DNA from: Psychrobacter aquimaris
GTDB lineage: Bacteria; Pseudomonadota; Gammaproteobacteria; Pseudomonadales; Moraxellaceae
Reading direction: 5' to 3'
Length of the DNA: 64,000 nt
Assembly: GCF_016107525.1 (NCBI RefSeq)
Contig: NZ_JABASR010000011.1
Span: forward strand, 89,338-153,337
The position numbers and the translations under genes are program-made. Below, piece by piece: positions 35,150-44,538 of this stretch. Below the pieces are notes generated by a model. The model saw only the letters and a list, made by a program, of their open reading frames with translations, did not search any database and had not been told where the DNA came from. Positions within the stretch are counted from its first letter, which is position 1, and each line of letters starts with the position of its first letter.

Positions 35150-37657
35150 TTAGAACCATTCAACAGCGCGATCATACCAAGTATCGGCACGACTTTCTGC
35201 ATCATTACCATTTGACCCACCACTGTTTTCTTGGCTGTCACTATCAACAGCTTCGCCATTTGGAATCTCTAAACCTTCACGGCGGCGCTGCTGATTGATA
35301 GTGCCTTGCTGGTTTTGCCATTGTATCTGTTCGCGAGCACGATCTTGTTGATATAAGCCGATGGCGCAACTGCTGGCTTCTTCTGGTAAATGCGCCGACA
35401 AGACAGGCAGATAGCGTGCATCCGCACAGCGCTCATTAGATAGCTTGCCTGAGTTGTTTTCGAGCCACAACCATTCGATACCTTCAGGCTCTGGTAGTGC
35501 TACAGGCGTCAGCTTCAAGCGATTCATATAGTCAACCCAAACTGGCAATGCACCAGTACCGCCGCTCAAACCAATTGGCTTGTTATCATCACGTCCAACC
35601 CAAACCACACTGACATAGTTGCCACTGTAGCCTGCAAACCAAGCATCGCGGTAATCATTTGTGGTACCTGTTTTGCCAGCAAGATTTAGATTGCTACCAA
35701 GTGATTGCACGCGTTTGGCAGTACCGTTTTTGACCACATCTTGTAAAGCATAGTTAATTAAGAAGTTGGTCTCAGGCGGAATGCTACGCTGAGTATTAAG
35801 TCCAGTACGTTGTAAAATACGGCCACGATCATCAATGACGGTGCGAATACTATGGATAGGAGTACGGAAGCCACCAGTTGCAAAGACTTGATAGACACCA
35901 AGCATATCCATCGGGCTAAGATTGACAGAGCCTAACAATGCTGATGGATAGGGTGGTATTTTTTCTTTAATACCCATGCGCTGTAACTGCTTGGCAAAGG
36001 TATCGACTCCAAACTCCATACCTAAGCGTACCGCTGCTTGGTTATAAGATTTTGACAAAGCGGTGGTAAATGGCACATAACCATGATCACGTTTGTCATA
36101 GTTTTTAGGGTTCCATTTGGTGCCATCGCTTAGATTCACGGTAATCGGTGAGTCATCGACTGAGCTTGCGAGGTTATAGCGTCCACTTTCAAGCGCTGTC
36201 ATATAAATGATAGGCTTCAATAACGAACCTACTTGGCGCTTGGCATCGACCGCGCGGTTAAAGCCAGTAAATTCACTGCCACTACCCACCACAGAGACCA
36301 GCTCACCAGTCTCAGGATTGGCACTCACTAGAGCACCTTGCAAGTCTTTAGTTTTGCTACTATTACGACGCAGCTCACCCAATTTTCTATCAACCGCTTT
36401 GTCTGCGGCTAATTGTGCAATAGGGTCTAAAGTACTGATAATGATAAGACCTTCATTTTTGAGGTCATCAGAATAGTACACGGTATTAAGTTCACGCTTG
36501 ACGATATCCAAAAAGTCAGGGAATTGACTTTTGCCTTCGACAGGTTTGTCCACGACACCAAGTGGCTGCTTTAGCGCTTTCTCATAGTCTTCTTGACTGA
36601 GTGAGCCAACGGCTAGCATGTTGCCCAGCACGACGTCACGGCGCGCTTTTGAATCGTTTGGATGGCGACGTGGGTTATAGATACTCGGGCCTTTTGCCAT
36701 ACCGACTAGTAGGGCTTGCTGATCCAAGCGCAGCTCATTCAGTGGCTTATCAAAGTAAAACTGTGATGCCAAGCCAAAACCATTAATAGAGCGGTTGCCG
36801 TTTTGACCCAAATAAATCTCGTTGAGGTACGTTTGTAGAATTTCATCTTTGCTATAATGTAGCTCGAGCAATACCGCCATTAACGCTTCGTTGGCTTTGC
36901 GCTTCAGCGTACGGTCTGAGTTGAGATAGAAGTTTTTAATCAGCTGCTGAGTGATGGTTGAGCCACCTTGTCTAGAGCCGCCAGAGAAATTGTTCAGTAC
37001 GGCGCGTGCAATGCCTCGTATAGAGACGCCTTTGTGCTCATAAAACGCGCGGTCTTCTGTGGCTATTAACGCATCAATGAGTGGTTGTGGCACTTCATCT
37101 AACGAGACGACCAAACGATCTTCATTACTGTCAGGATAAATGCCACCGATATTCACCGGCTCTAAGCGAATGATGCCGCTTTTGGCAGGTAAAGTACTTT
37201 GTACGGACTCAATCTTATTACCAGCAATGGTCATTTTTATGACTTGCTCTTTATCCACATCGTTGGCGCTATAAGTAAAACCGCGAGTATGAATAAAGTA
37301 GGTATTACCTGATCTATGATAGGTTCCTGTGCGATCATAAGCTTTGTTGCTTTGATAGTTAAGCAACTCCAGCCATGTCTTCATCGTATCTTTATCGACA
37401 CTCGCGCCTTGATACAATTCAAGCGGCTGCGAATACACTTTGGCAGGAATGTCCCAGCGCTTACCCTCGAACTTATGGGTAATGGTGCGATCAAGTTTGA
37501 TTAAATATAGTGCCAAGAGCACCATGCCAGCAATAATGACAATTAAGATAAGACTACTAAATACCAACCCACGCTGCTGTGAAGGTAGCGTGTGGTTAAC
37601 AGATTTAGAGGGCTGTGTTAACTTGGTATTTGGTAACTTGGAATTGGATGTTTGCAC
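35150..37657 (-). CDS. mrcB: Penicillin-binding protein 1B (bifunctional)
   Basis: Inner-membrane enzyme that polymerises and cross-links peptidoglycan. The 835 residues contain a short cytosolic tail, one transmembrane helix (~32-54), a UB2H-like domain (~65-155), the GT51 glycosyltransferase with catalytic Glu201 (EDRAFYEHKG, GGSTITQQLIKN, KANEALMAVLLE), and the transpeptidase with S478-L-L-K481, the SYN motif and KTGTT. The tail after the transpeptidase is Gln/Arg/Ser-rich. The start is GTG at 37657, the first in-frame start before the conserved region; Shine-Dalgarno support is weak. A TPR lipoprotein gene follows 35 nt after the stop. Confidence 0.95.
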   Translation of the reverse strand: MQTSNSKLPNTKLTQPSKSVNHTLPSQQRGLVFSSLILIVIIAGMVLLALYLIKLDRTITHKFEGKRWDIPAKVYSQPLELYQGASVDKDTMKTWLELLNYQSNKAYDRTGTYHRSGNTYFIHTRGFTYSANDVDKEQVIKMTIAGNKIESVQSTLPAKSGIIRLEPVNIGGIYPDSNEDRLVVSLDEVPQPLIDALIATEDRAFYEHKGVSIRGIARAVLNNFSGGSRQGGSTITQQLIKNFYLNSDRTLKRKANEALMAVLLELHYSKDEILQTYLNEIYLGQNGNRSINGFGLASQFYFDKPLNELRLDQQALLVGMAKGPSIYNPRRHPNDSKARRDVVLGNMLAVGSLSQEDYEKALKQPLGVVDKPVEGKSQFPDFLDIVKRELNTVYYSDDLKNEGLIIISTLDPIAQLAADKAVDRKLGELRRNSSKTKDLQGALVSANPETGELVSVVGSGSEFTGFNRAVDAKRQVGSLLKPIIYMTALESGRYNLASSVDDSPITVNLSDGTKWNPKNYDKRDHGYVPFTTALSKSYNQAAVRLGMEFGVDTFAKQLQRMGIKEKIPPYPSALLGSVNLSPMDMLGVYQVFATGGFRTPIHSIRTVIDDRGRILQRTGLNTQRSIPPETNFLINYALQDVVKNGTAKRVQSLGSNLNLAGKTGTTNDYRDAWFAGYSGNYVSVVWVGRDDNKPIGLSGGTGALPVWVDYMNRLKLTPVALPEPEGIEWLWLENNSGKLSNERCADARYLPVLSAHLPEEASSCAIGLYQQDRAREQIQWQNQQGTINQQRRREGLEIPNGEAVDSDSQENSGGSNGNDAESRADTWYDRAVEWF

Positions 37658-38107
37658 TGATGTCGCACCATTTTGGGATAAAAAACTGCCTCATAATGAC
37701 GCAAATTGACAAATTTTTCAATCTATCATCGTCAACGCAGGCATTCATTGATTGTAAGCGGTGAGTAGTTATGCTCTTCACAGCACTTGCTTATAGTATA
37801 ATCTCTGTTAAAACACAGCCAGTGGTACTAAAGCATTAAAAGCTTTCGATTGGCAGTATAAGTGTCATATCAGTTTCATGTCATATAGTCATTCACGATA
37901 GCAGTTTAGCAATGCGCCAACGATGTGTTTTTTATGAATTAACCGCTGCCGTTATTGTTTTGTTTTTTGCGAGCCGTGCTGAGAGTTATTTAAAATAGCT
38001 GTTTTAGATAGGTGTTCTGCATAGGCATTGAGTCTCGTTAATGATAGTAAGTTTATTCAAAGCGAATAAGGTTCGAGCAAACCTGTCTAAAGGAAGTAAG
38101 CGCGATT
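37658..38107. other. Divergent intergenic region mrcB / ccoI
   Basis: 450 nt, holding the promoters of both genes. A TATAAT at 37797-37802 (plus) has no good -35. I looked for an FNR/Anr-type box (TTGAT-N4-ATCAA), expected for cco genes in some species, and saw none with both halves intact. Confidence 0.45.
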
Positions 38108-40918
38108 ATGTCCAATGTCCCCTCAGCCATGGCCTCGACCACCAGCCATCACTATGAAGATAACTCTATCATCGAAGGTTTAGTACTACCACTCGCAGGT
38201 CACTGTTTCCACTGCGGTGATCCTGTACCGCAGCCGCCGTTCCATGCTGAGATATTGGGTAAGTCGCGGGAGATGTGCTGTATGGGCTGTCAGTTAGCCT
38301 CTCAAAGCATCGTAGAGGCAGGACTTGAACAGTATTATCTGGATCGCTCAGAGATCAATCGCACGGCAAGTCTACCGACGCAGTTGACTCGCCTTGAGGC
38401 CTATGACCATGACGAGATCAAATCACAGTTTGTCTATGCACAAGACGGACTGTCGGTTGCAGAGCTGTCCGTCAATAACCTACGCTGTGCGGCGTGTACT
38501 TGGCTAATTGAGTCGCGTCTCGATGAGTTAGAGGGCATCAGTAAATGTCAGGTGAATTTGACCAATCAGCGTATGCGAGTCATATGGAACGAGGATAAGC
38601 TGCCAATTAGCCGCATTCTAGCGGTGATTAATGAAATAGGCTATGAAGCCAAGCCCTATCGTCAAGATACGCATGAGGCTATGCTGGCGCGTCATAACAA
38701 TCAAATGCTCATAAGATTGGGCATCGCCGCTTTAGGTTCAATGCAAGCGATGATGTATGCCGTTGCCATCTATTTTGGTGAATACAGCGACATGCTAATA
38801 TTTCAGCGCGATTTTTTGCGCTGGGTGTCTTTATTCGTCAGTACGCCCGTTTTCTTTTATGCGGGTGTCCCGTTTTTCACCTCAGCGTGGTCGGCAATTC
38901 GTGCGCGGCAGGTGAATATGGATGTGCCCGTCAGTATTGCGCTGATTGTGACCTTTTTCGCCAGCCTATATGCCACCATTACTGGCCAAGGGGAAACCTA
39001 TTACGATTCGGTCAGCATGTTTATTTTCTTTTTGCTGGCAGGGCGTTACATTGAACATAATGCTCGCCTAAAAGCCGCCACCATGGCCAATGATTTGGTC
39101 GTGGTTGAGCCTGTACTGGTACAGAAAGTTGCGGAAGATAAGCAAGCAGCTGAGCTTATATTACAGCAGCTAGAGAAAAATGAGCTGAAAGAAATAGCTG
39201 AAAATGAAGACATGAGCAATCAAGTCAGTAATTTGGATACAAATGAGGCGAGCACATCAGCCAATCCGACGCCTAATTTTATGCAAAGCATGGACGCTAA
39301 CATCCATCAGCTCACATCAAAAATTGCACAAGATTGGCAAAGCGTGCTTACTCAAAAGTCAATCTTATCGACAACAGAGGATAAAGCAAAAGAAAAACAA
39401 ATGGTCACGGCTCATAGCTTACAAGTGGGTGACATCATTTTAGTTGAGGCTGGCTCTGAAATTATCAGTGATGGTATTTTGCTCAGCTCAACGGCTACTG
39501 TCTCACAAAGCCTATTGACGGGTGAGGGCGACTTGATTATCAAGACCCAAGGTGACTATATCGTTGGTGGTGCACAAAACGATAGCCAACCGTTTGAGAT
39601 GCTGGTAACAGCATTGCCGGCAGACAGCCAAATTGGTTTGATTGATCGGCTGATGAACCGTGCCATGAGTGAAAAGCCAAAACTGGCACAGCAAGCAGAT
39701 AAGCTGGCTCGTTGGTTTGTCGCCCGCATTTTAGTATTGTCCGTCTTGGTGTTCATTGGCTGGTATATCGTTGACCCAAGCCAAGCTATTTGGGCAACGG
39801 TCGCGGTATTGGTCGCTACTTGCCCTTGTGCGCTGTCTTTAGCGACACCGATTGCACTGACGGTAGCGACCAATCGACTGGCAAGCTATGGCTTTTTGAC
39901 CACCCGTGGACATACGCTACAGACGCTCGCTGAGATAACCCATGTGGCCTTTGATAAAACGGGCACTCTCACTTATGGTAAGCCGAATTTATTAAATATT
40001 GAGCTCGTAAAACCTATAAGTCTAAATGAGGGAGACCATTCAGATAATTTCGACAGTTTAGTGCCAGCTGAGCAAAAAGATACACTACTAGCAATCGCTG
40101 CCGCCTTAGAAGTGGGCAGCCGCCATCCTATCGCACACGCGCTGCTTACCGCTGCCTATCAGTTGCATTTGCCATCAACGCAGGCCTTACAGCATTATCC
40201 AGCAGGGGGCGTCGAGGCAATGATTGATGGCGTATTATATCGAATTGGTCATGTGGATTTTGCGTTGAATGATGCCAATAATGATATGGTCATTGATTTA
40301 GTATCACAGCGCGCCAGCTCAGCGGTGGTTTTATCTTGTCAACAAAATGACTTGGTCACTTGGCAAGCGCTGGCATGCTTCTATTTCAATGACAAAGTGC
40401 GTGATAGCGCCAAAGCCATGCTCGATACGCTTAAAGAGTTAGGTATTGAGACAGTTATGTTGACTGGTGACCCAAGCCCGCAAGCGCTGGTGTTGGCTGA
40501 AAATTTAGGGATGCATTCTGCTTACAACGGTCTGTCGCCAACAGACAAGGTCACTCACATTCAAAAACTACAGGGGGAAGGTGGCGTAGTGCTGATGGTA
40601 GGAGACGGTATCAATGATGCGCCGGTGCTAGCAGCAGCAGATGTCTCGACTTCTATTGCAGGTGCGGCAGATTTGGCACAAGTATCGAGTGACAGTATTA
40701 TCTTAAATGGTCAAATCGACGCTATCACTGATGCCAAACGTATCTCTGATAAAACGGAACGTATTATCAAACAAAACTTTCGCTGGGCACTCATTTATAA
40801 TGGCTGTGTGCTAATACCAGCAGCGTTAGGTTATGTGCCACCTTGGCTAGCTGCTATTGGTATGTCACTAAGCTCATTGTTTGTGGTATTAAATGCGCTA
40901 CGCTTAAAGCGTGCTTAG
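38108..40918 (+). CDS. ccoI: CcoI/FixI-type copper-transporting P1B ATPase
   Basis: Exports copper for assembly of cbb3-type cytochrome oxidase in characterised members. The 936 residues begin with a Cys-rich domain (HCFHCG and CCMGC, ~35-65), then a heavy-metal domain with CAAC (~125), eight transmembrane helices with the CPC motif at 572-574, the phosphorylation site DKTGTLT starting at Asp616, and GDGINDAPVLAAADV. Between the third and fourth helix, in the actuator domain, about 95 extra residues (~335-430) rich in Glu, Gln, Asn and Ser are inserted. The ccoNOP and ccoGHS genes are not nearby. The ATG at 38108 has AGGAAG about 11 nt upstream. Confidence 0.88.
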   Translation: MSNVPSAMASTTSHHYEDNSIIEGLVLPLAGHCFHCGDPVPQPPFHAEILGKSREMCCMGCQLASQSIVEAGLEQYYLDRSEINRTASLPTQLTRLEAYDHDEIKSQFVYAQDGLSVAELSVNNLRCAACTWLIESRLDELEGISKCQVNLTNQRMRVIWNEDKLPISRILAVINEIGYEAKPYRQDTHEAMLARHNNQMLIRLGIAALGSMQAMMYAVAIYFGEYSDMLIFQRDFLRWVSLFVSTPVFFYAGVPFFTSAWSAIRARQVNMDVPVSIALIVTFFASLYATITGQGETYYDSVSMFIFFLLAGRYIEHNARLKAATMANDLVVVEPVLVQKVAEDKQAAELILQQLEKNELKEIAENEDMSNQVSNLDTNEASTSANPTPNFMQSMDANIHQLTSKIAQDWQSVLTQKSILSTTEDKAKEKQMVTAHSLQVGDIILVEAGSEIISDGILLSSTATVSQSLLTGEGDLIIKTQGDYIVGGAQNDSQPFEMLVTALPADSQIGLIDRLMNRAMSEKPKLAQQADKLARWFVARILVLSVLVFIGWYIVDPSQAIWATVAVLVATCPCALSLATPIALTVATNRLASYGFLTTRGHTLQTLAEITHVAFDKTGTLTYGKPNLLNIELVKPISLNEGDHSDNFDSLVPAEQKDTLLAIAAALEVGSRHPIAHALLTAAYQLHLPSTQALQHYPAGGVEAMIDGVLYRIGHVDFALNDANNDMVIDLVSQRASSAVVLSCQQNDLVTWQALACFYFNDKVRDSAKAMLDTLKELGIETVMLTGDPSPQALVLAENLGMHSAYNGLSPTDKVTHIQKLQGEGGVVLMVGDGINDAPVLAAADVSTSIAGAADLAQVSSDSIILNGQIDAITDAKRISDKTERIIKQNFRWALIYNGCVLIPAALGYVPPWLAAIGMSLSSLFVVLNALRLKRA

Positions 40919-40966
40919 TTTCTCTAAAATGTACTTAATTTAAATAAGCCTACAAAGCTTACCCAC

Positions 40967-41012
40967 AAAAAAACCGCCTTTAACTATATATAAATAGCTA
41001 AGGCGGTTTTTT
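40967..41012. terminator. Bidirectional terminator between ccoI and the BI-1 gene
   Basis: AAAAAACCGCCTTTAACTAT and its near-complement on the other side form a long stem with one mismatch and a short loop, with A- and T-runs at the ends; the genes converge here. Confidence 0.92.
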
Positions 41013-41041
41013 ATTTAAATGACGATTAACTGGTTTTTAAA

Positions 41042-41764
41042 TTAGTCTTGTAAGTAACTTAGCAGGCGCATAAATTCAATGTACATCCACACGAGAGTAG
41101 CAAGAATACCAATACTAAATAACCATTCGTAGTCTTCAGAGACGCCCATTGCCACACCGCGATCGATATTATCGAAGTCTAGTAATAGCGTGAAAGATGC
41201 GATAACAATCACAAACAAGCTAAAGCCGATAGCGATAGCGCCGCCTTCAAATAAGAAAGGTAAGCTTGAACCAAACGCTAAAGAAAGTACCCATTGCGCC
41301 ACATAAACCAGCATAATCGCAATCAATGCTGAGGTCACAATTGAGCGGAACTTTTCAGTCACCTTGACCAGACCTGAGCGATATAGCCCTAGCATAACGG
41401 CTGCCGTTACGAATGTCGCACACATAGCGGTCACTGGTACACTCGGATACATCCGCATAAAGAACAGTGAGATACCGCCTAAAAATATGCCTTCTAAAAG
41501 CGCATAAGGGACTGCAAATGTTTTGGCTTTGTGTGGTTTAAAAGTGATAAAAAGCGCGAGACCAAAGGCGGCAAACATACTACCGAATGCAGCCATCGTA
41601 ATAAAGCCTTGCGACAAACCTGCCATAAGGGCATAAAAGAAAAAGCCCACACCAGTGATAGCAGATAATCCAAGTAATAGACTGGTCTTTTGAATCACGC
41701 CTTTGACCGTCATTGGCTTACCGCCGATCGCAAGTTCTGCGCGACTGACAATAGGATTGGCCAT
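41042..41764 (-). CDS. Bax inhibitor-1 / YccA family membrane protein
   Basis: 240 residues with seven predicted transmembrane helices after a ~30-residue cytosolic N-terminus; the helices include LGLSAITGVGFFFYALMAG, FAAFGLALFITF and FSIGILATLVWMYIEFMRLL. The conserved pair of Asp residues for the pore lies near LLLDFDNIDRGV and the end. Bacterial members such as YbhL, YccA and BsYetJ are linked to calcium leak or FtsH modulation; which applies here is unknown. AAGGAC lies 5 nt before the ATG. A shared terminator with ccoI follows. Confidence 0.85.
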   Translation of the reverse strand: MANPIVSRAELAIGGKPMTVKGVIQKTSLLLGLSAITGVGFFFYALMAGLSQGFITMAAFGSMFAAFGLALFITFKPHKAKTFAVPYALLEGIFLGGISLFFMRMYPSVPVTAMCATFVTAAVMLGLYRSGLVKVTEKFRSIVTSALIAIMLVYVAQWVLSLAFGSSLPFLFEGGAIAIGFSLFVIVIASFTLLLDFDNIDRGVAMGVSEDYEWLFSIGILATLVWMYIEFMRLLSYLQD

Positions 41765-42048
41765 AAAGTTGTCCTTAATAAAATATAAATAATAGTGATG
41801 TTAGCTACTTTAGCAAAACCGCCATTATTGTCAACTGTGTTTACGTGACAGCCATCAAGGCCTCACGACCTTATAGAGCTATTATTAGTTGATGCATTTT
41901 GGCGTATTGCTTAGCTAAACAAACACGTTTGAAGATCACGTATGATGGCTTTTATATGGGGTTGATTACGACAGTTAACAACGATAATTCATAAACATGC
42001 TAGTCTAAACGCTCGTTTATCGCTATCATTGCCGAGTACTTTACCGTT

Positions 42049-43068
42049 ATGCCGAGTCGTTTTATGGAAAACTCAGCGCAGTCCGCAAGATTGCCGCACT
42101 TACATGAATCAGAGCTGTTCCACGCTATCAAAAACCCTGCTTTTAGGCGCATTGGGCTCATGGGCCGCGCTGGTAAGCGTAGTGTCACTCAAAGCTTGGT
42201 GCAAATAGCTCAGACTATCAATGATATGAATCTCACATTGATTATGGATGTGCAGACAGCTCATCTGCCAACCTTAAATCTCACTGAGATCGAAAAAGTC
42301 AAAATCGTTAAGCGTAGCTTGATTGGAGAAATTTGTGATTTGGTCATCGTTGTTGGCGGTGATGGCTCGATATTGCACGCGGCTGAAGCGTTGGCACGCT
42401 ACCGTGTACCTGTGCTCGGCGTCAACCGTGGTCGGCTTGGTTTCTTAGCTGATGTAAAACCTGATGAAGCGGCGTTTAAATTGCGCCAAGTACTGATGGG
42501 CGATTATCAGTTGGACCATCGTTTTCTATTAACGATGGAGATACGAGAAGGGCGTACTATCATTCATGAAGACATGGCGCTCAATGATATCGTATTGCAT
42601 GCGGGAAAATCGGTACATATGATTGATTTTCAGATGAAAATCGATGGTCAAGACGTCTACCGTCAGCATAGCGATGGTTTGATTGCAGCAACGCCTACCG
42701 GTTCAACGGCCTATGCACTCTCTGGCGGCGGTCCCATCATTCACCCGAGTATGGATGCTATCTGTTTGGTGCCTATGCATCCCCATACGCTGTCTAGCAG
42801 ACCGATTGTGGTGAGCGGTAATAGCGAAGTGTGCATTCGCATTCACGAAGACAATCGCACTCAGCCGATGGTCAGTGCCGACGGTAAGCCAAGCGTGCCA
42901 CTTGAGCAAGAGCAACGGCTCTATATTCGTAAGCATCCAGATAAGCTGACTTTATTGCACCCGCCAGGGTTTGATTTTTATGAAGCTTGTCGCACCAAAT
43001 TGCACTGGAACGTCCATGCTGAGGAATTCAGTCTTGACGTGGATGATGATATTATGGACGACGAATAA
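42049..43068 (+). CDS. nadK: NAD kinase
   Basis: Phosphorylates NAD to NADP. The 339 residues carry the GGDGS motif (VIVVGGDGSILHAA), the NRGRLGFLADV segment, the TPTGSTAYALSGGGPIIHP substrate loop and the later DGKPSVPL strand. The N-terminus is about 25 residues longer than E. coli NadK (292), and the C-terminus has an acidic tail ending DDDIMDDE. The ATG at 42049 and a second in-frame ATG at 42064 are both possible; neither has a clear Shine-Dalgarno. The yeaC-like gene follows 68 nt later on the same strand. Confidence 0.94.
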   Translation: MPSRFMENSAQSARLPHLHESELFHAIKNPAFRRIGLMGRAGKRSVTQSLVQIAQTINDMNLTLIMDVQTAHLPTLNLTEIEKVKIVKRSLIGEICDLVIVVGGDGSILHAAEALARYRVPVLGVNRGRLGFLADVKPDEAAFKLRQVLMGDYQLDHRFLLTMEIREGRTIIHEDMALNDIVLHAGKSVHMIDFQMKIDGQDVYRQHSDGLIAATPTGSTAYALSGGGPIIHPSMDAICLVPMHPHTLSSRPIVVSGNSEVCIRIHEDNRTQPMVSADGKPSVPLEQEQRLYIRKHPDKLTLLHPPGFDFYEACRTKLHWNVHAEEFSLDVDDDIMDDE

Positions 43069-43136
43069 GTGTCTCTGTTATATAAAAAACGTTATATAAA
43101 ATATGTTATAAAAAATAGTGGTGGAGAGTAGACAGG

Positions 43137-43448
43137 ATGGATAAGCAAACGATATTAGCAAGTTTAACACCAGAAGTGGTTGATAAGTTCCGCATGGCGA
43201 TTGAGTTGGGTAAGTGGCCTGATGGCCGCAAGCTGACCGCTGAGCAGCGCGAAACCTGTATGCAAGCGGTGATGGTGTGGGAGCACGAGCATCTTCCACC
43301 TGCTGAGCGCACAGGCTATATCCATAAGCCAGTCAAAGACGATGGTTCTATCGTTGGGGCTGAATGTGATGTCGAGCATGAGCATCATTATCCTAATATG
43401 CCCAACCCTAAAGGGGCAGTACAACCCGTTAAGTTTCGTGATAAATAG
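43137..43448 (+). CDS. YeaC-like protein (DUF1315)
   Basis: Small soluble protein of 103 residues of unknown function. The N-terminal half, LTPEVVDKFRMAIELGKWPDG then LTAEQRETCMQAVMVWEHEH, follows the E. coli YeaC pattern; the C-terminal half is His/Pro-rich (CDVEHEHHYPNMPNPKG) and differs. GGAGAG lies about 10 nt before the ATG. It follows nadK and ends at a strong terminator shared with the HopJ-like gene. Confidence 0.85.
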   Translation: MDKQTILASLTPEVVDKFRMAIELGKWPDGRKLTAEQRETCMQAVMVWEHEHLPPAERTGYIHKPVKDDGSIVGAECDVEHEHHYPNMPNPKGAVQPVKFRDK

Positions 43449-43464
43449 TAATTATGCAGCATAA

Positions 43465-43494
43465 AAAAGGCCACGCTAATCAGCGTGGCCTTTT
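43465..43494. terminator. Bidirectional terminator yeaC-like / hopJ-like
   Basis: A perfect 13-bp stem AAAAGGCCACGCT/AGCGTGGCCTTTT with an AATC loop and A/T-runs on both sides, between convergent genes. Confidence 0.94.
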
Positions 43495-43510
43495 CTTATT
43501 GAATAACTTT

Positions 43511-43885
43511 TTAAAGCGCCGTCGTATCAACACTAGGACGAACCGTTAATGGATTTTTTTCCATCAAAAATCCTTGCCAGCCCCAATGTAAAAAGTTACG
43601 GATATTGGCATGGTCAGTTCCATTAGGGGTTGCTTGAACTTTGGCATAATGCTCGCCGAACAGTTTTAGCGTGTCCAATTGATTCAGACCATGATGCTTG
43701 GCAAAGCCAAAGATTTTCGCACTACCTTCATTTTCACCAGCTGCATTATGTACCATTCCATTCACAAACGGGGCAGGTGCATAGCGATAAAAATCATCAA
43801 TAAAACTGATGACATCATTGAATCCAATGGCTTTTTTATCCAAACCATTAAGTAGAGCCGATACATCTGATTGGCGGATACTCAT
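43511..43885 (-). CDS. HopJ type III effector-like protein
   Basis: 124 residues of the family named after Pseudomonas HopJ; core segments are FNDVISFIDDFYRYAPAPFVNG, NEGSAKIFGFAKHHGL, TLKLFGEHYAKV and NIRNFLHWGWQGF. Members are widespread in bacteria without type III secretion, so the name does not mean an effector; no secretion genes are present in this window. GAGG lies 9 nt before the ATG. It follows csrA by 45 nt and may be part of the same transcript. Confidence 0.85.
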   Translation of the reverse strand: MSIRQSDVSALLNGLDKKAIGFNDVISFIDDFYRYAPAPFVNGMVHNAAGENEGSAKIFGFAKHHGLNQLDTLKLFGEHYAKVQATPNGTDHANIRNFLHWGWQGFLMEKNPLTVRPSVDTTAL

Positions 43886-43930
43886 AAATAAATGACCTCA
43901 GAGCAGATTAAAAAAGTGAAAGTATGTAAC

Positions 43931-44176
43931 TTAGCGATTGAAATAGTCTTCGTCATCAAATGAAGGCGCAAAATTGCCTTGCTCAAGATGCTGCATTTGC
44001 GACTGTACAGAACGCTCATGCTGAATACGTTGATAAATCTCTTCGCGGTGTACGGCAATATCTTTCGGTGCATTCACACCGATACGTACTTGATTGCCTT
44101 TGACACCTAGGACAGTCACACTGACCTCATCACCAATCATTAGCGTTTCGCCCACGCGGCGTGTCAAAATTAACAT
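43931..44176 (-). CDS. csrA: Carbon storage regulator CsrA
   Basis: Dimeric RNA-binding protein that blocks or stabilises mRNAs at GGA motifs. The N-terminal 45 residues are canonical: [23 protein letters not shown] and [21 protein letters not shown] with the RNA-binding Arg44-equivalent. The C-terminus is extended (81 residues against 61 in E. coli) with a Gln/Asp-rich tail ending [14 protein letters not shown] lies 9 nt before the ATG. The gene follows lysC and alaS, the order of Pseudomonas. It has its own promoter and a leader of about 160 nt. Confidence 0.95.
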   Translation of the reverse strand: MLILTRRVGETLMIGDEVSVTVLGVKGNQVRIGVNAPKDIAVHREEIYQRIQHERSVQSQMQHLEQGNFAPSFDDEDYFNR

Positions 44177-44341
44177 GCGTCACACTCCTTATGTCGCATC
44201 AACAAATTATTACTCATCAGATTACTTCTCAATTGCAGGACATCACCGCAGTACTATAAAGGCAATGTATCAAACAACCACAATGCTTAATGTTGTACCA
44301 ATAGCGGTAATGATAGGTAGATTCATTTAGCCCAAATGAAA

Positions 44342-44375
44342 GCCCCATTATAGGGGGCATAATGGAGACTGTCAC
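44342..44375 (-). promoter_or_regulatory. Promoter of csrA with a palindrome over the -10
   Basis: On the minus strand GTGACA (44370-44375) and a perfect TATAAT (44347-44352) are 17 nt apart. GCCCC-CTATAAT-GGGGC (44342-44358) makes a 5-bp inverted repeat exactly around the -10 element, which could be an operator. The start codon is about 165 nt downstream. Confidence 0.75.
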
Positions 44376-44420
44376 GGGTTTTCACAAAACTATTGGGTAA
44401 ATACTTACCCTAGCAATAAT

Positions 44421-44456
44421 AAAAAATAAAAATAGGATCTAAAAAGACCCTATTTT
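44421..44456 (-). terminator. Intrinsic terminator of lysC
   Basis: On the minus strand AAAATAGGGTCT pairs with AGATCCTATTTT (one mismatch) around a TTTT loop, followed by TTATTTTTT. It separates lysC from csrA. Confidence 0.8.
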
Positions 44457-44538
44457 ATTTAAGTATTATTTAAAGTCATTAATAGCTGTTAACGGATAAC
44501 CATAAATGCTAAAGCTATATTTTAACAATTTGTGAGCT

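Noticed and set aside
37658..38107. FNR/Anr box controlling ccoI (TTGACAAATTTTTCAA near 37706)
   Set aside because: Only half matches TTGAT-N4-ATCAA; one of the key bases in each half is wrong.
43511..43885. HopJ-like gene as evidence of type III secretion
   Set aside because: The family is common in non-pathogens and no secretion genes are in the window.
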